This document shows, in pieces, positions 25,301 to 33,639 of a DNA stretch of 64,000 bases. Position 1 is the first letter of the stretch; each line of letters begins with the position of its first letter. The stretch lies in assembly GCA_017477435.1 (NCBI GenBank), contig JAFUVV010000028.1, positions 1 to 64,000 on the forward strand. Direction: 5' to 3'. The stretch comes from Prevotella sp. Its GTDB lineage: Bacteria; Bacteroidota; Bacteroidia; Bacteroidales; Bacteroidaceae. A program made the translations under genes and the position numbers. The notes under the pieces are model-generated. The model did no database searches. It saw only the letters and a list, made by a program, of their open reading frames with translations, and had not been told where the DNA came from.

Positions 25301-26068
25301 AACGACGATGGCACCGTGGTGGTTCCAGAAGAACAGCCAGCCGAAGAGGGCGACGACGGCACCGTGGTGGTTCCAGAAGAACAGCCAGCCGAAGAGGGCG
25401 ACGACGGCACCGTGGTGGTTCCAGAAGAACAGCCGACAGCAGAGAACAACGATGTTCCTACAACACAGCCGGAAGTCACGCCAGTGCCACAGTCCGACGA
25501 GACTCCAACTGTTGAGATTCCTGCAACAGAGGAAAAGCCTGTAGCGCCGAATACCGATGAAGGCAAAGAAGAAGAGGGCGAAGTGATCATCCCCGACGTT
25601 CCAGCCGACGACAGCGATGACGACGGAACAATCATCATCCCCGACGAGGAGACTGCCCCACCTGCTCCTGTCGTGACACCAACTCCAGTAGTAACACCAA
25701 CTCCTGTCGTGACACCGACACCGGTAGTAACACCGACTCCAGTAGTAACACCTGCTCCGGCAAAGCCTGCCATACCTACCGACACAACAGCTGCACCGAA
25801 GCCGTCACCAGCAAAGCCAGCAACAACCAAGCCGGCGACGACTCCTACGAAGGGGAATGCAGAGAAACCTAAGACAGCCGAGCAACAGAAAAAGCCTGAG
25901 GCTCCCAAGCCAAAGAAGGTGGAGGACGAAGACGTGATCTACTTTGAGGAAGACGAGGTGCCAACAGCTAAGGCTCCACAAAAGAAGGCCGATCCAAAGA
26001 CACCGACAAAGAAGAAACCTATCGAGGATGATTTCGACGACGAGTACTACGACTTCGAGGGATTCTAA
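22361..26068 (+). CDS. sprE: SprE/PorW-type TPR lipoprotein of type IX secretion
   Basis: A 1235-residue lipoprotein. It opens with a signal peptide ending in a lipobox (IVANGC, Cys24), using a GTG start. Residues about 40-300 match the SprE/PorW pattern (RWHSFKAKYNIMYNGNQAYIDG; NRREYNPYLWKAWMLMGRSQFHQGAFDEAA), followed by tetratricopeptide-like helices to about residue 770. Residues about 980-1235 form a low-complexity acidic and Pro/Thr-rich tail with three copies of GTVVVPEEQPAEEGDD (48-bp repeats from 25310) and a TPTPVV series. PorW/SprE is needed for assembly or energising of the T9SS in Porphyromonas and Flavobacterium. It precedes porX by 79 bp, a pairing that supports the call. Confidence 0.85.
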   Translation: MRLSRYRNIIPVVLFAAMIVANGCSTQKNTAKSRRWHSFKAKYNIMYNGNQAYIDGSLEKERGNKDNFTEIIPLYTVGNKQSKELGKGNFDKAIEKSKKAIKLHSIKRKPEWNKNRRKTEKDIEWLNRREYNPYLWKAWMLMGRSQFHQGAFDEAASTFAYMSRLYQTQPAIYGRARAWLAKSYIEQDWLYDAEDVIRNMKRDSIHRSAQKEWDYTFADYYIHLGDYEQAIPYLKDVIKHEMRRVQKAREWYLLGQLYNALGKKDLAYKAYKHVPRLSPPYEIEFNAHIAMTEVMAGSQAKQMIKKLKRMAANDNNKDYLDQVYYAIGNIYLAEKDTTHAIYAYEKGNEKSTRNGIEKGVLLLKLGDLYWDREKYNDCQRCYGEAIGLLDKERDDYEQLSNRSKVLDELVPYTDAVYLQDSLQVLAKMSEKDRNAAIDRVIDALKKKEKEERDRLAEENAQNKTQGTSAFDSKTQNRTANPLQQTPGQKEGLWYFYNQMAVNQGKATFQKIWGKRENEDNWQRANKTVVASTNAEETDEELTDSLTQTEAATDSLVQEVDSAQFDPHKREYYLAQIPFTEEQIAESNNIIKDGLYNSGVIFKDKLDNLPLSEKALRRLTDQYPDYEGMDNAYYHLFLLYSRMGDYAMADIYLQKLSESYPESNWTTILTDPYFRENSQFGVQIEDSLYAATYDAFKADRHGEVRANTKLSESRFPLGANRDKFMFIGGLSKLNDGDADACLNDMEELVKTFPQSKLSELAGMIINGVKAGKQLRGGRFDMGDVWSRRNAVMSDSDSIASRKLSNERNTDFMFIIAYMPDSVEENKLLYQLARYNFTSYMVRNFDITIENANGIHHMQVTGFRNYDEALQYARQFHKQRNIAALLQGCRTIIISRENMELLGSQVSYDEYDEFYNKHFAPLKISTLELLSEPDFITTEAGEKPRVEDIDNMLDQNIFDNGLNVEPEDNDVYVNPEENTEGGNDDGTVVVPEEQPAEEGDDGTVVVPEEQPAEEGDDGTVVVPEEQPTAENNDVPTTQPEVTPVPQSDETPTVEIPATEEKPVAPNTDEGKEEEGEVIIPDVPADDSDDDGTIIIPDEETAPPAPVVTPTPVVTPTPVVTPTPVVTPTPVVTPAPAKPAIPTDTTAAPKPSPAKPATTKPATTPTKGNAEKPKTAEQQKKPEAPKPKKVEDEDVIYFEEDEVPTAKAPQKKADPKTPTKKKPIEDDFDDEYYDFEGF

Positions 26069-26147
26069 GGGCAGATTAACAAGTTAACAAATTAACGAAT
26101 TAACACTGGCGGCGGGGAAAATGCAAACATATAATTTTTTGAAATAA

Positions 26148-27701
26148 ATGACAAACGGACGACTTTTATGGGTAGACGATGAGATGGAGCTTCTCAGGGC
26201 TCACATCATATTCCTCGAAAAGAAAGGATACGAGGTTGTTACCGTCACCAACGGTACCGACGCGATAGAGGAATGCCGCCGGCAGACCTTCGACCTCATC
26301 ATGCTCGACGAGATGATGCCTGGCCTGACAGGGCTTGAGACTCTGCAGCAGATTAAGGAGATTTCACCTGCTACGCCCGTGGTGATGGTCACCAAGAGCG
26401 AAGAGGAGAACATCATGGAGCAGGCCATCGGCTCGAAAATAGCCGACTACCTCATAAAACCTGTCAATCCCATTCAAATCCTTGCCGCACTCAAGCGAAA
26501 TATCCACCGCAAGGAGATTATCACCGCAGCCACACAGTCGGGATACCAGCAGAACTATCAGCAGATTGCCATGCAGATAGACAGTTGCGAAAACTACCAT
26601 GACTGGATGGAGGTCTATAAGACTCTCGTTCGCTGGGAGCTTGAGCTCAGCAGCACCGACACCGGCATGAGCGAGATGCTCGACATGCAGAAGGAGGAGG
26701 CCAACCTCGGTTTTGCAAAATACATAAAGAACAACTATCTCAACTGGATTGAGGATCCCACAGCGGAGCGGCCCACGATGAGCCACGACATATTCAAGAA
26801 GAAAATCTTCCCGCTCCTCGACGGCGGTGAGAAAGTGTTCCTCATCGTGATCGACAATTTCCGCTTCGACCAGTGGAAAGTGCTCTCTCAGGAGATTGGC
26901 GACATGTTCGACATCGACGAGGACATCTACATGAGCATCTTGCCCACAGCCACTCAGTATGCCCGCAACGCCATCTTCAGCGGACTGCAACCCAACAAGA
27001 TAGCGCAGATGTTCCCTGACCTCTGGGTCGACGAAGACGAGGAAGAGGGGAAAAACCTCAACGAGGGTCCGCTCATACAGACACAGCTCGACCGCTATCG
27101 CAAGCGATATTCTTATTCCTACCACAAAATCAACAGCTCGTTCGGGTCGGATAAATTCATGGAGAACCTCAGCGCACTACGCTCCAACGACCTTAACGTC
27201 GTTGTGGTCAACTTCATCGACATGCTCTCCCATGCCCGCACCGAATCGAAGATGGTGCGCGAGCTCGCGAGCAACGAGTCGGCCTACCGCTCCATCACGC
27301 TCAGCTGGTTCCGACACTCCGTCTTCTCCGAGCTCATCAAAGCGCTGGCACAGAGCGACTACAAAGTGGTCATCACCACCGACCACGGCTCGATACGCAC
27401 ATCGAAACCGATTAAAATCATCGGCGACAAGAACACCAATACCAACCTGCGCTACAAGCTGGGCAAGAATCTCAACTACAACAGCCGCGACGTGTTCACT
27501 ATAAAGAATCCCACACGCGCCAACCTGCCCGCACCAAACATCAGCACCACCTATGTCTTCGCTACGGGCAACACTTTCTTCGCATATCCTAATAACTACA
27601 ACTACTACGTGTCTTACTACAAAGACACCTTCCAGCATGGAGGCATCTCGATGGAAGAGATGCTCATACCGATCATCACACTCACGCCAAGAAAACGATA
27701 G
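26148..27701 (+). CDS. porX: PorX response regulator with PglZ domain
   Basis: A 517-residue two-domain protein. Residues 1-120 are a receiver with the phosphorylation site Asp54 in IMLDEMMPG, the acidic pair Asp10/Asp11 and the conserved Lys104 in YLIKP. The rest is a PglZ domain of the alkaline-phosphatase superfamily (FLIVIDNFRFDQWK; VVNFIDMLSHARTE; VVITTDHGSI), which supplies the metal-binding Asp/His residues. In Porphyromonas gingivalis PorX acts with the PorY kinase and a sigma factor to control type IX secretion genes, and its PglZ domain degrades oligonucleotides. It lies between sprE/porW and tsaE. No PorY is in the window. Confidence 0.93.
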   Translation: MTNGRLLWVDDEMELLRAHIIFLEKKGYEVVTVTNGTDAIEECRRQTFDLIMLDEMMPGLTGLETLQQIKEISPATPVVMVTKSEEENIMEQAIGSKIADYLIKPVNPIQILAALKRNIHRKEIITAATQSGYQQNYQQIAMQIDSCENYHDWMEVYKTLVRWELELSSTDTGMSEMLDMQKEEANLGFAKYIKNNYLNWIEDPTAERPTMSHDIFKKKIFPLLDGGEKVFLIVIDNFRFDQWKVLSQEIGDMFDIDEDIYMSILPTATQYARNAIFSGLQPNKIAQMFPDLWVDEDEEEGKNLNEGPLIQTQLDRYRKRYSYSYHKINSSFGSDKFMENLSALRSNDLNVVVVNFIDMLSHARTESKMVRELASNESAYRSITLSWFRHSVFSELIKALAQSDYKVVITTDHGSIRTSKPIKIIGDKNTNTNLRYKLGKNLNYNSRDVFTIKNPTRANLPAPNISTTYVFATGNTFFAYPNNYNYYVSYYKDTFQHGGISMEEMLIPIITLTPRKR

Positions 27702-27710
27702 AAAAACATC

Positions 27711-28136
27711 ATGGAAATAAAGATAACCAATCTCGAGTCTATCAACGAAGCGGCACATACATTCCTTGCCGCCATAGGCACGCACCGCATCGTGGCATTC
27801 TACGGAAAGATGGGGGCTGGCAAGACGACATTCATAAAGGCCATTTGCAACTGTCTCGGCACCGACGACGTCGTCACATCGCCGACATTTGCAATAGTGA
27901 ACGAATATCAGACAGCCAATCCGCAATATCCAACGGTATTCCACTTCGACTTCTATCGCATTCACAAGCTCGAAGAGGTCTACGACATGGGCTACGAAGA
28001 CTATTTCTACAGTGGCAACCTCTGCCTGATCGAGTGGCCCGAACTCGTAGAGGAAATACTTCCCGACGACGCCCTGCGGGTGGATATCAACGAAGAACCC
28101 GACGGAGCAAGAACAATAAAAATTCACCGTTCATAA
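27711..28136 (+). CDS. tsaE: tRNA threonylcarbamoyladenosine synthesis ATPase TsaE
   Basis: A 141-residue protein of the TsaE/YjeE family, needed with TsaB, TsaC and TsaD for the t6A37 modification of ANN-decoding tRNAs. The P-loop YGKMGAGKTT spans residues 31-40; the following TSPTFAIVNEY and HFDFYRI blocks and the IEWPE motif near residue 107 are the usual TsaE signatures. It begins 10 bp after porX, so it is likely in the same transcript. The intergenic DNA that follows contains short repeats. Confidence 0.93.
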   Translation: MEIKITNLESINEAAHTFLAAIGTHRIVAFYGKMGAGKTTFIKAICNCLGTDDVVTSPTFAIVNEYQTANPQYPTVFHFDFYRIHKLEEVYDMGYEDYFYSGNLCLIEWPELVEEILPDDALRVDINEEPDGARTIKIHRS

Positions 28137-28170
28137 TTCATAGTTCATAATTTATAATGCATAATTTCTT

Positions 28171-28270
28171 CCTTGCAGTCAGAGGGTCTCGCCTCGGGCT
28201 CGACAAGTCTCATAATGCATTCCTTCTCTCCGGCCAGTGGGTCTCACCACGGCTCGACAAGTCTCTTCAT
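28171..28270. repeat. Two copies of an intergenic repeat with TCGACAAGTCTC
   Basis: A 45-bp motif is present twice in direct orientation (about 28171-28220 and 28227-28270): CAGT(C/G)-like lead, GGGTCTC(G/A)CC, then CTCGACAAGTCTC. A third copy is at 39921-39965 in inverse orientation. It lies between tsaE and the carbonic anhydrase gene, where an apparent upstream extension of the latter is only repeat DNA. Confidence 0.5.
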
Positions 28271-28303
28271 TTCGCAATTCTTCATTCTTCTTTCTTCATT
28301 TAC

Positions 28304-28846
28304 ATGATAGACCAAATTCTGACTTTCAATCGCGAGTTTGTAGCCACGAAAAGCTACGAGAAATACCTCACCGACAAGTATCCCGACAAGCGTCTGGCCG
28401 TGCTCTCGTGCATGGACACCCGACTGACGGAACTCCTTCCCGCCGCGCTCGGACTGAGAAACGGCGACGCTAAAATCATCAAGAACGCAGGCGGACTCGT
28501 CATCTCACCGTTCGACTCAGCCATGCGCAGCCTCATCGTTGCCATCTACGAGCTGGGCGTGGAAGAAATAATGGTGGTTGCCCACAGCGGCTGCGGAGCG
28601 TGCCACATGAGCTACGACCACTTCCACCACGAGATGATAGCCCGAGGGATAGCCGAACATACTCTCGACACCATCGCCCAATGCGGCATCGACCTACATC
28701 GTTGGCTCGAAGGGTTCAAAGACACGCCAGAGTCGGTGCGCACGACCGTAAGGACAATAAAGAGTCACCCCCTCGTGCCGAAAGACATCGTAGTGCGAGG
28801 ATTCATCATCGACTCGGCAACAGGCGAGCTGAAAGAGGTGGAATAG
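28304..28846 (+). CDS. Beta-class carbonic anhydrase
   Basis: A 180-residue enzyme that interconverts CO2 and bicarbonate. Zinc ligands and dyad are visible: CMDTR (Cys36, Asp38, Arg40), AHSGCGAC (His94, Cys97). The small size and early Cys-x-Asp-x-Arg fit the type C/D beta-carbonic anhydrases common in Bacteroidetes. The frame runs open upstream to 28157, but that stretch is intergenic repeat DNA, and ATG 28304 gives the family start. Cytoplasmic. Array B lies downstream in the convergent region before tadA. Confidence 0.9.
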   Translation: MIDQILTFNREFVATKSYEKYLTDKYPDKRLAVLSCMDTRLTELLPAALGLRNGDAKIIKNAGGLVISPFDSAMRSLIVAIYELGVEEIMVVAHSGCGACHMSYDHFHHEMIARGIAEHTLDTIAQCGIDLHRWLEGFKDTPESVRTTVRTIKSHPLVPKDIVVRGFIIDSATGELKEVE

Positions 28847-29009
28847 CCGAAGGAAACGACTGAACGCCGGAGGAAGAAATCAGCGGCTCTGCAAAAAAGC
28901 AACAAGAGTGCTATAAACCATACGAAACAGACTGACCTGCCGACCATCACTATTTCTTGTGGCCGGCAGGTCAGTTTGTTATATATTCATGAACAACAGG
29001 TCGGCGGGA

Positions 29010-29092
29010 GTACAAGAGCCATGTACTGGGAGTACAAAGCCCATGTACTGGGAGTACAGAGTACATGTACTGAGAGTACAAAAGCCATGTAC
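29010..29092. repeat. GTAC octad array B (83 bp)
   Basis: GTAC boxes begin at 29010, 29023, 29032, 29045, 29054, 29067, 29076 and 29089, again 13/9 alternation. Units include GTACAAAGCCCATGTAC; spacers are TGGGA, TGGGA, TGAGA. The third unit has one extra GTAC at 29061. It lies between the convergent carbonic anhydrase and tadA genes. Confidence 0.88.
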
Positions 29093-29145
29093 TGCAGGAA
29101 AGACATACTATTGCCTGTGGAAGGCCAATCTTTCAATCTGCATGA

Positions 29146-29610
29146 CTAACGTCGTTTCTCGCGGAAGAACCTCTGTACGACTTCCTTACATTCGTCGGCG
29201 AGCACTCCCTCTTCGGTTGTTGCCTTTGCGTGGAGCACGCTGGGAGCATACTTGCGAAACCCGCGTTTCTCGTCGGCAGCACCCCATACGACGCGGCTCA
29301 CCTGTGCCCATCCCAGTGCACCGGCGCACATCGGGCATGGCTCCACCGTGACGTAGAGCGTGCAGTCGGTCAGATACTTTCCTCCGAGGCTCTCGGCAGC
29401 GGCGGTGATGGCTTGCATCTCGGCGTGGGCAGTGACGTCGCAGAGCGTCTCTGTCAGGTTGTGGGCCCGCGCCACAATCCTGCCGCCGGCAACGACAACG
29501 GCACCGATGGGCACCTCGCCGGCGTCGGCAGCCTTCTCTGCCTCAACAAGCGCCTGACGCATGAACTGCTCGTCGGACGACACTATATTTCTATCCTTCT
29601 TTTCCTCCAT
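29146..29610 (-). CDS. tadA: tRNA adenosine(34) deaminase TadA
   Basis: A 154-residue cytidine-deaminase-fold enzyme. The zinc site is complete: HAE (His62, catalytic Glu64) and PCPMC (Cys92, Cys95). TadA converts A34 to inosine in tRNA-Arg(ACG). The GKYL-TDCTLYVTVEPCPMCAGAL order and length fit TadA, although a guanine deaminase or other nucleoside deaminase of the same family cannot be fully excluded. It faces the carbonic anhydrase gene across array B and is divergent from yraN. Confidence 0.88.
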   Translation of the reverse strand: MEEKKDRNIVSSDEQFMRQALVEAEKAADAGEVPIGAVVVAGGRIVARAHNLTETLCDVTAHAEMQAITAAAESLGGKYLTDCTLYVTVEPCPMCAGALGWAQVSRVVWGAADEKRGFRKYAPSVLHAKATTEEGVLADECKEVVQRFFREKRR

Positions 29611-29742
29611 AATCGCTATTTTCGCGTAAAATTACTGCTTTTATTTTGCAACTCCGATATTTTGCACTATTTTTGTCAAATAATAAGACAAAAAAGTGTC
29701 CCCGTTGGCGTTCTGCGCCCGGCGTGGCAACTATGTCTGCAT

Positions 29743-30117
29743 ATGGCACAGCACAACGATCTCGGCAAATGGGGCGAGGACATCGCCGAGCGATATCTGC
29801 GCCAGCGGGGATACATCCTCCTGGAGCGCGACTGGCATCGCGGCAACTGCGATGCCGACCTCATCATGCTCACGGAAGACAGGATGACGGTGGTCTTCGT
29901 GGAAGTGAAGAGCCGCACAACGGCCGAAATCACTTCGCCCGAAGACGCTGTGACGCCGCAGAAAATGAAAAAGATAGGCTGGGTGGCCAACGAGTATATA
30001 AAACTGAAGGACATGAGCGAAGAACCGCGGTTTGACATCGTCACCATCATCGGCGACGGACATGCCGAACCGCACATCGAGCATTTCGAAGATGCGTTCA
30101 ACCCGATGCTCCTATAA
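29743..30117 (+). CDS. yraN: YraN/UPF0102 family endonuclease-like protein
   Basis: A 124-residue protein of the YraN family, restriction-endonuclease-like fold, with the expected motifs: LGKWGEDIAERYLRQRGY near the N-terminus, CDADLIML (the D of the catalytic core) and VFVEVKSR (the ExK motif, about residues 49-56). Its cellular role is unsettled; Holliday-junction-like processing has been proposed for the fold. ATG 29743 matches the family start although the frame is open further upstream over tadA. Followed 13 bp later by birA. Confidence 0.88.
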   Translation: MAQHNDLGKWGEDIAERYLRQRGYILLERDWHRGNCDADLIMLTEDRMTVVFVEVKSRTTAEITSPEDAVTPQKMKKIGWVANEYIKLKDMSEEPRFDIVTIIGDGHAEPHIEHFEDAFNPMLL

Positions 30118-30130
30118 CCCGTGAGCGACG

Positions 30131-30859
30131 ATGAAAAATGTGTATTTCAGAAGCGAGGTTGACTCCACCAACGACGAGATAATGCGCCTCAACGACAGGA
30201 CCGACCTGGAGTGGGCCATCCTCTTCGCCGACCATCAGACGGCAGGGCGCGGGCAACGCGGAAACACATGGGAGAGCGAACCCGGGAAGAACCTCACATT
30301 CAGCCTCTACTTCCGCCCCGTGGGTGTGGCAGCCGACGAGCAGTTCGCTATATCGATGGCCGTGGCTGTGGAGATGACCAAGATACTCCGCCCCTACGTG
30401 GGACGCGCAAAGGTGAAGTGGCCCAACGACATCTACGTGGGCGACAGCAAGATAGCCGGTATACTCATAGAGAACCGCCTGAAGGGAAACCGCATCTCGG
30501 AGTGCGTCGTCGGCATCGGACTCAACGTAAACCAGATACGCTTCCTCAGCGACGCGCCCAACCCGGTGTCGATAGCACAGATCACTGGCAGCGAAGTCGA
30601 CCTCTCACGCCTGAAAAGAAGGATAATCCTCCGCCTCGGACGCATGGTCGACAGTGGCGGATATATCATCACCCCCCGTCTGAAAAGCGAATACATGAGC
30701 CGCCTCTATCGCCACGTGGGCTATCACCGCTATGCCGACAGCACCGGCGAGTTCGATGCAAGGATAACCGACGTGGAGCCCAGCGGCAGGATCGTCCTGA
30801 AAGACCGGCAGCGACAGCTGCGCACGTATGCCTTCAAGGAAGTGAAGATTATACTGTAG
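30131..30859 (+). CDS. birA: Biotin-[acetyl-CoA-carboxylase] ligase
   Basis: A 242-residue ligase that attaches biotin to the carboxylase carrier protein. It has the catalytic domain only: GRGQRGNTWES (biotinyl-AMP loop, about residues 39-49), VKWPNDIYVGDSKIAGILIE (about 96-115) and VGIGLNVN. The N-terminal DNA-binding domain of regulatory BirA is missing, as is usual in Bacteroidetes, so it should be an enzyme without repressor function. A short C-terminal SH3-like part follows. Placed between yraN and pyrH in the same direction. Confidence 0.93.
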   Translation: MKNVYFRSEVDSTNDEIMRLNDRTDLEWAILFADHQTAGRGQRGNTWESEPGKNLTFSLYFRPVGVAADEQFAISMAVAVEMTKILRPYVGRAKVKWPNDIYVGDSKIAGILIENRLKGNRISECVVGIGLNVNQIRFLSDAPNPVSIAQITGSEVDLSRLKRRIILRLGRMVDSGGYIITPRLKSEYMSRLYRHVGYHRYADSTGEFDARITDVEPSGRIVLKDRQRQLRTYAFKEVKIIL

Positions 30860-30895
30860 AACAGAAAGAAACAATATAAAATAAACAACAAAGCA

Positions 30896-31606
30896 ATGGC
30901 AAGATTCAAACGCATTCTACTGAAGCTCAGCGGCGAAAGCCTCATGGGAGAGAAGTCCTATGGCATCGACCCCGAGCGTATTGCTCAGTATGCTGAGCAG
31001 GTGAAAGAAGTCCACGACATGGGCGTGGAGATAGGTATCGTAATCGGCGGCGGCAATATCTTCCGCGGACTGTCCGGCAGCCAGCAAGGATTCGATCGCG
31101 TGAAGGGCGACCAGATGGGCATGCTGGCAACCGTCATCAACTCGCTAGCACTCAGTTCGGCCCTCGAGCAGATAGGAGTGAAGACCCGAGTGCTCACCGC
31201 CATACGCATGGAACCGATAGGCGAGTTCTACAACAAATGGAAAGCCATCGAAGCCATGCAGGAAGGACGCGTGTGCATCTTCTCGGCAGGAACAGGATCG
31301 CCATATTTCACCACCGACACCGGCTCGTCGCTACGCGGAGTGGAGATAGAAGCCGACGTGATGCTCAAAGGCACACGCGTCGACGGCATCTACACCGCCG
31401 ACCCCGAGAAAGACCCCACGGCAACGAAGTTCGACAACATCAGCTACGACGAAGTGCTCGCACGCAACCTGAAGGTGATGGACCTCTCGGCCGTGGTCAT
31501 GTGCAGAGACAACGGCCTGCCCATCTATGTATTCAACATGGACAAGTACGGAAACCTGAAACGAGTCATGGAAGGCGACGACATAGGCACGCTCGTCCAT
31601 CCATAG
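30896..31606 (+). CDS. pyrH: UMP kinase
   Basis: A 236-residue amino-acid-kinase-fold enzyme that phosphorylates UMP to UDP. Signatures: KRILLKLSGESLMG (residues 4-17), VIGGGNIFRG (about 49-58), FSAGTGSPYFTTDT (about 131-144), and the C-terminal KGTRVDGIYTADPEKDP. Length matches the bacterial hexameric PyrH. Cytoplasmic and essential for nucleotide supply. A strong terminator follows and separates it from the convergent DUF4834 gene. Confidence 0.96.
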   Translation: MARFKRILLKLSGESLMGEKSYGIDPERIAQYAEQVKEVHDMGVEIGIVIGGGNIFRGLSGSQQGFDRVKGDQMGMLATVINSLALSSALEQIGVKTRVLTAIRMEPIGEFYNKWKAIEAMQEGRVCIFSAGTGSPYFTTDTGSSLRGVEIEADVMLKGTRVDGIYTADPEKDPTATKFDNISYDEVLARNLKVMDLSAVVMCRDNGLPIYVFNMDKYGNLKRVMEGDDIGTLVHP

Positions 31607-31612
31607 CACAAC

Positions 31613-31646
31613 GACAGCGGGGGAGCCAATCAGCTCCCCCGCTGTC
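31613..31646. terminator. Bidirectional terminator between pyrH and the DUF4834 gene
   Basis: A 14-bp perfect GC-rich stem, GACAGCGGGGGAGC (31613-31626) with GCTCCCCCGCTGTC (31633-31646) and a 6-nt loop, in a convergent gene gap. Confidence 0.85.
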
Positions 31647-31662
31647 GATATAAGACGATATA

Positions 31663-31914
31663 TCATTCTTTCACTTCCTCGTAGTCGACGTATTCACCCT
31701 CGTCTTCGGGAATCACCTTCTTCCTCCCCATCTGGTCACGCTTGTAGCGCACGTTGCCCTGACTCTCATACTGTGTGCGCTCCTCATACTGGCGCTTCTG
31801 CTCCTTCACCTCGTTCACACCTTTATATAATGCACGCACGACACGGAAAATGGCAGGCGCGTTCATGACAAAGTATGCCATAATGAGCAGCCCCAGGAGT
31901 TTTATGATAATCAT
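31663..31914 (-). CDS. DUF4834 family small membrane protein
   Basis: An 83-residue protein: N-terminal hydrophobic helix (MIIIKLLGLLIMAYFVMNAPAIFRVV), basic helical middle (KQRRQYEERT-like charged stretch) and acidic end (EDEGEYVDYEEVKE). The pattern fits DUF4834, a Bacteroidetes family of unknown function. Its start overlaps the end of pssA by 4 bp, so it is translated from the same transcript as the phospholipid genes. Confidence 0.75.
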   Translation of the reverse strand: MIIIKLLGLLIMAYFVMNAPAIFRVVRALYKGVNEVKEQKRQYEERTQYESQGNVRYKRDQMGRKKVIPEDEGEYVDYEEVKE

Positions 31915-32639
31915 TCCGCAGCCTCCTTCTGTTTAATGTCCTTTGCTGCAGCAAGCGATATGCAGAAGTACATGGTGATGATGATCCACATGCTGCCGAG
32001 CACACCCGAGAGTGCCAGCACGACAGCAGAGAGGATGAGGAAGATGTAGCGAATCTCGTTGCCACGCCAGCCCCAATGCTTGAACTTCAGCGCAAACATC
32101 GGTATTTCGGCCACCATGAGCCACGAGCTGACGAAGATCATCACGACCACCCCCGCCGTCATCCATGGCGACGACTCAAGCCAATGCGACTTTGTGGCAA
32201 TGAGCGATCCCCAGAACAGCGCATTTGCCGGCGTAGGAAGACCAATGAACGATGCCTTCTGGCGCGTGTCGATATTGAACTTTGCAAGCCTCACTGCCGA
32301 GAAAGCAGCCATGACCATGGCCACGAAAGGCAGGAGGAAACGCAGCACGCTGTCAGACTCGTTCATGAAAGGATAGTCCATCACCCTCAGCTCGGTGAAG
32401 ACCATTGCCGACGGTGCAAGACCGAAGGTGATGTCGTCGGCAAGAGAGTCGAGCTCCTTACCGATGGGCGACGAGACATTGAGCAGACGGGCAGTGAGTC
32501 CGTCGGCAAAATCGAAAAGCGCACCGATGATGATCCAGACGAGGGCCAGATGAAGCTGACCGGTGAAAGCAAAATATGTAGCAATGCAACCTGAAATCAG
32601 ATTGCAGCACGTAACGGCATTTGGTATATTCTTCTTCAA
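31911..32639 (-). CDS. pssA: CDP-diacylglycerol-serine O-phosphatidyltransferase
   Basis: A 242-residue integral membrane enzyme that makes phosphatidylserine. The CDP-alcohol phosphotransferase motif is seen as DFADGLTARLL followed by GKELDSLADDITFG (D-G-AR-x8-G-x3-D-x3-D, about residues 43-73). Some six hydrophobic segments follow. It is the gene after psd on the same strand (68 bp apart), so the two consecutive steps to phosphatidylethanolamine are encoded together. Confidence 0.93.
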   Translation of the reverse strand: MKKNIPNAVTCCNLISGCIATYFAFTGQLHLALVWIIIGALFDFADGLTARLLNVSSPIGKELDSLADDITFGLAPSAMVFTELRVMDYPFMNESDSVLRFLLPFVAMVMAAFSAVRLAKFNIDTRQKASFIGLPTPANALFWGSLIATKSHWLESSPWMTAGVVVMIFVSSWLMVAEIPMFALKFKHWGWRGNEIRYIFLILSAVVLALSGVLGSMWIIITMYFCISLAAAKDIKQKEAAE

Positions 32640-32707
32640 CTTGTTTTCCAGTTAATTTGTTATTCCGTAAATCTGTCAACTTGTCAACTCGCCATCTCGT
32701 CAACTCA

Positions 32708-33412
32708 TCAACTTGTCATCTTGTTCTTCAGTCGCGCTATGACAGTCTGGTCGCCCACGGTGGTCTGCCCCATCTTCACGCACACCTCGGCATCGAGAGG
32801 CAAATAGACATCCACCCTCGACCCGAACTTAATGAAGCCCAGGTGCTCGTCGATGTAGCACTCATCGCCCTCCTTGGCATAGGTGACGATGCGGCGTGCC
32901 ATGGCTCCGGCAATCTGGCGGCAGAGAATATCGGTGCCGTCGACGGTGGTGATGACCACGTCGGCATGCTCGTTCTCGCTACTGGCCTTCGGAAGCCACG
33001 CCTTATGGAAGTTGCCGTTCTGATGAAGCACAGTCTTCACCGTTCCATCCACGGGGAACCAGTTTGCATGAACATTGAACAAACTCATGAATATCGAAAC
33101 CATAATCCGACGCTCGTGGAAGTATTTGTCTTCGTCTACTTCCTCGACGACCACTATTTTCCCGTCGGCCGGAGCAACGACAATGTTCTCGGTGTCTTCA
33201 CTCGGAAAACGCCTGATAGGACAACGGAAGAAATTGATGACGATGAGATAGACAGCGACGGCAATGACGGTGAAGATCCAGAAAGGAATCTTAGTGTCAA
33301 GTCGCCATAGCAGCAATGATATAGTAGCAAGGAAGATGAACCCATAGATGAGGGAGTCGGTGCCCTCACGATGGATTCTTATCTTCTTTATTTTCTTGAG
33401 TCTTTTCCCCAT
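32708..33412 (-). CDS. psd: Phosphatidylserine decarboxylase family protein
   Basis: A 234-residue membrane-associated enzyme producing phosphatidylethanolamine. Two hydrophobic segments near residues 22-60, then [14 protein letters not shown] and [16 protein letters not shown] (His in the active region), and near the C-terminus the self-cleavage site Gly-Ser in [10 protein letters not shown], where the Ser becomes the pyruvoyl cofactor. This is the short PSD-A type. Cotranscribed with pssA and the DUF4834 gene downstream. Confidence 0.93.
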   Translation of the reverse strand: MGKRLKKIKKIRIHREGTDSLIYGFIFLATISLLLWRLDTKIPFWIFTVIAVAVYLIVINFFRCPIRRFPSEDTENIVVAPADGKIVVVEEVDEDKYFHERRIMVSIFMSLFNVHANWFPVDGTVKTVLHQNGNFHKAWLPKASSENEHADVVITTVDGTDILCRQIAGAMARRIVTYAKEGDECYIDEHLGFIKFGSRVDVYLPLDAEVCVKMGQTTVGDQTVIARLKNKMTS

Positions 33413-33639
33413 GACAATGTTATCAGGATATCGTTTTTGTCACTATTAACCATACAGTGTGGCACACCGAAAACGAACAGAGCATCTGCCCCACTCGGTC
33501 CGAATGCGCACAATACCACATTTCTGATGCTTGCAAAGTTAGTTTATTTTTGTGTATCTCCCAAAAAAAAATTATCATTATTTTGTGTATCTCGAATTAT
33601 TGCTGTAATTTTACAATCCAATTTTCGGAAAAAGCAAGC

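Noticed and set aside
24234..25908. Antisense frames over the SprE/PorW repeats
   Set aside because: They are low-complexity translations of the Pro/Thr-rich repeat DNA and have no start signals.
28157..28303. 49-residue upstream extension of the carbonic anhydrase
   Set aside because: It is made of intergenic repeat DNA and does not match the family N-terminus.
33457..33639. 61-residue upstream extension of dnaE
   Set aside because: The PHP domain starts at the ATG at 33640; the extension has no family counterpart.
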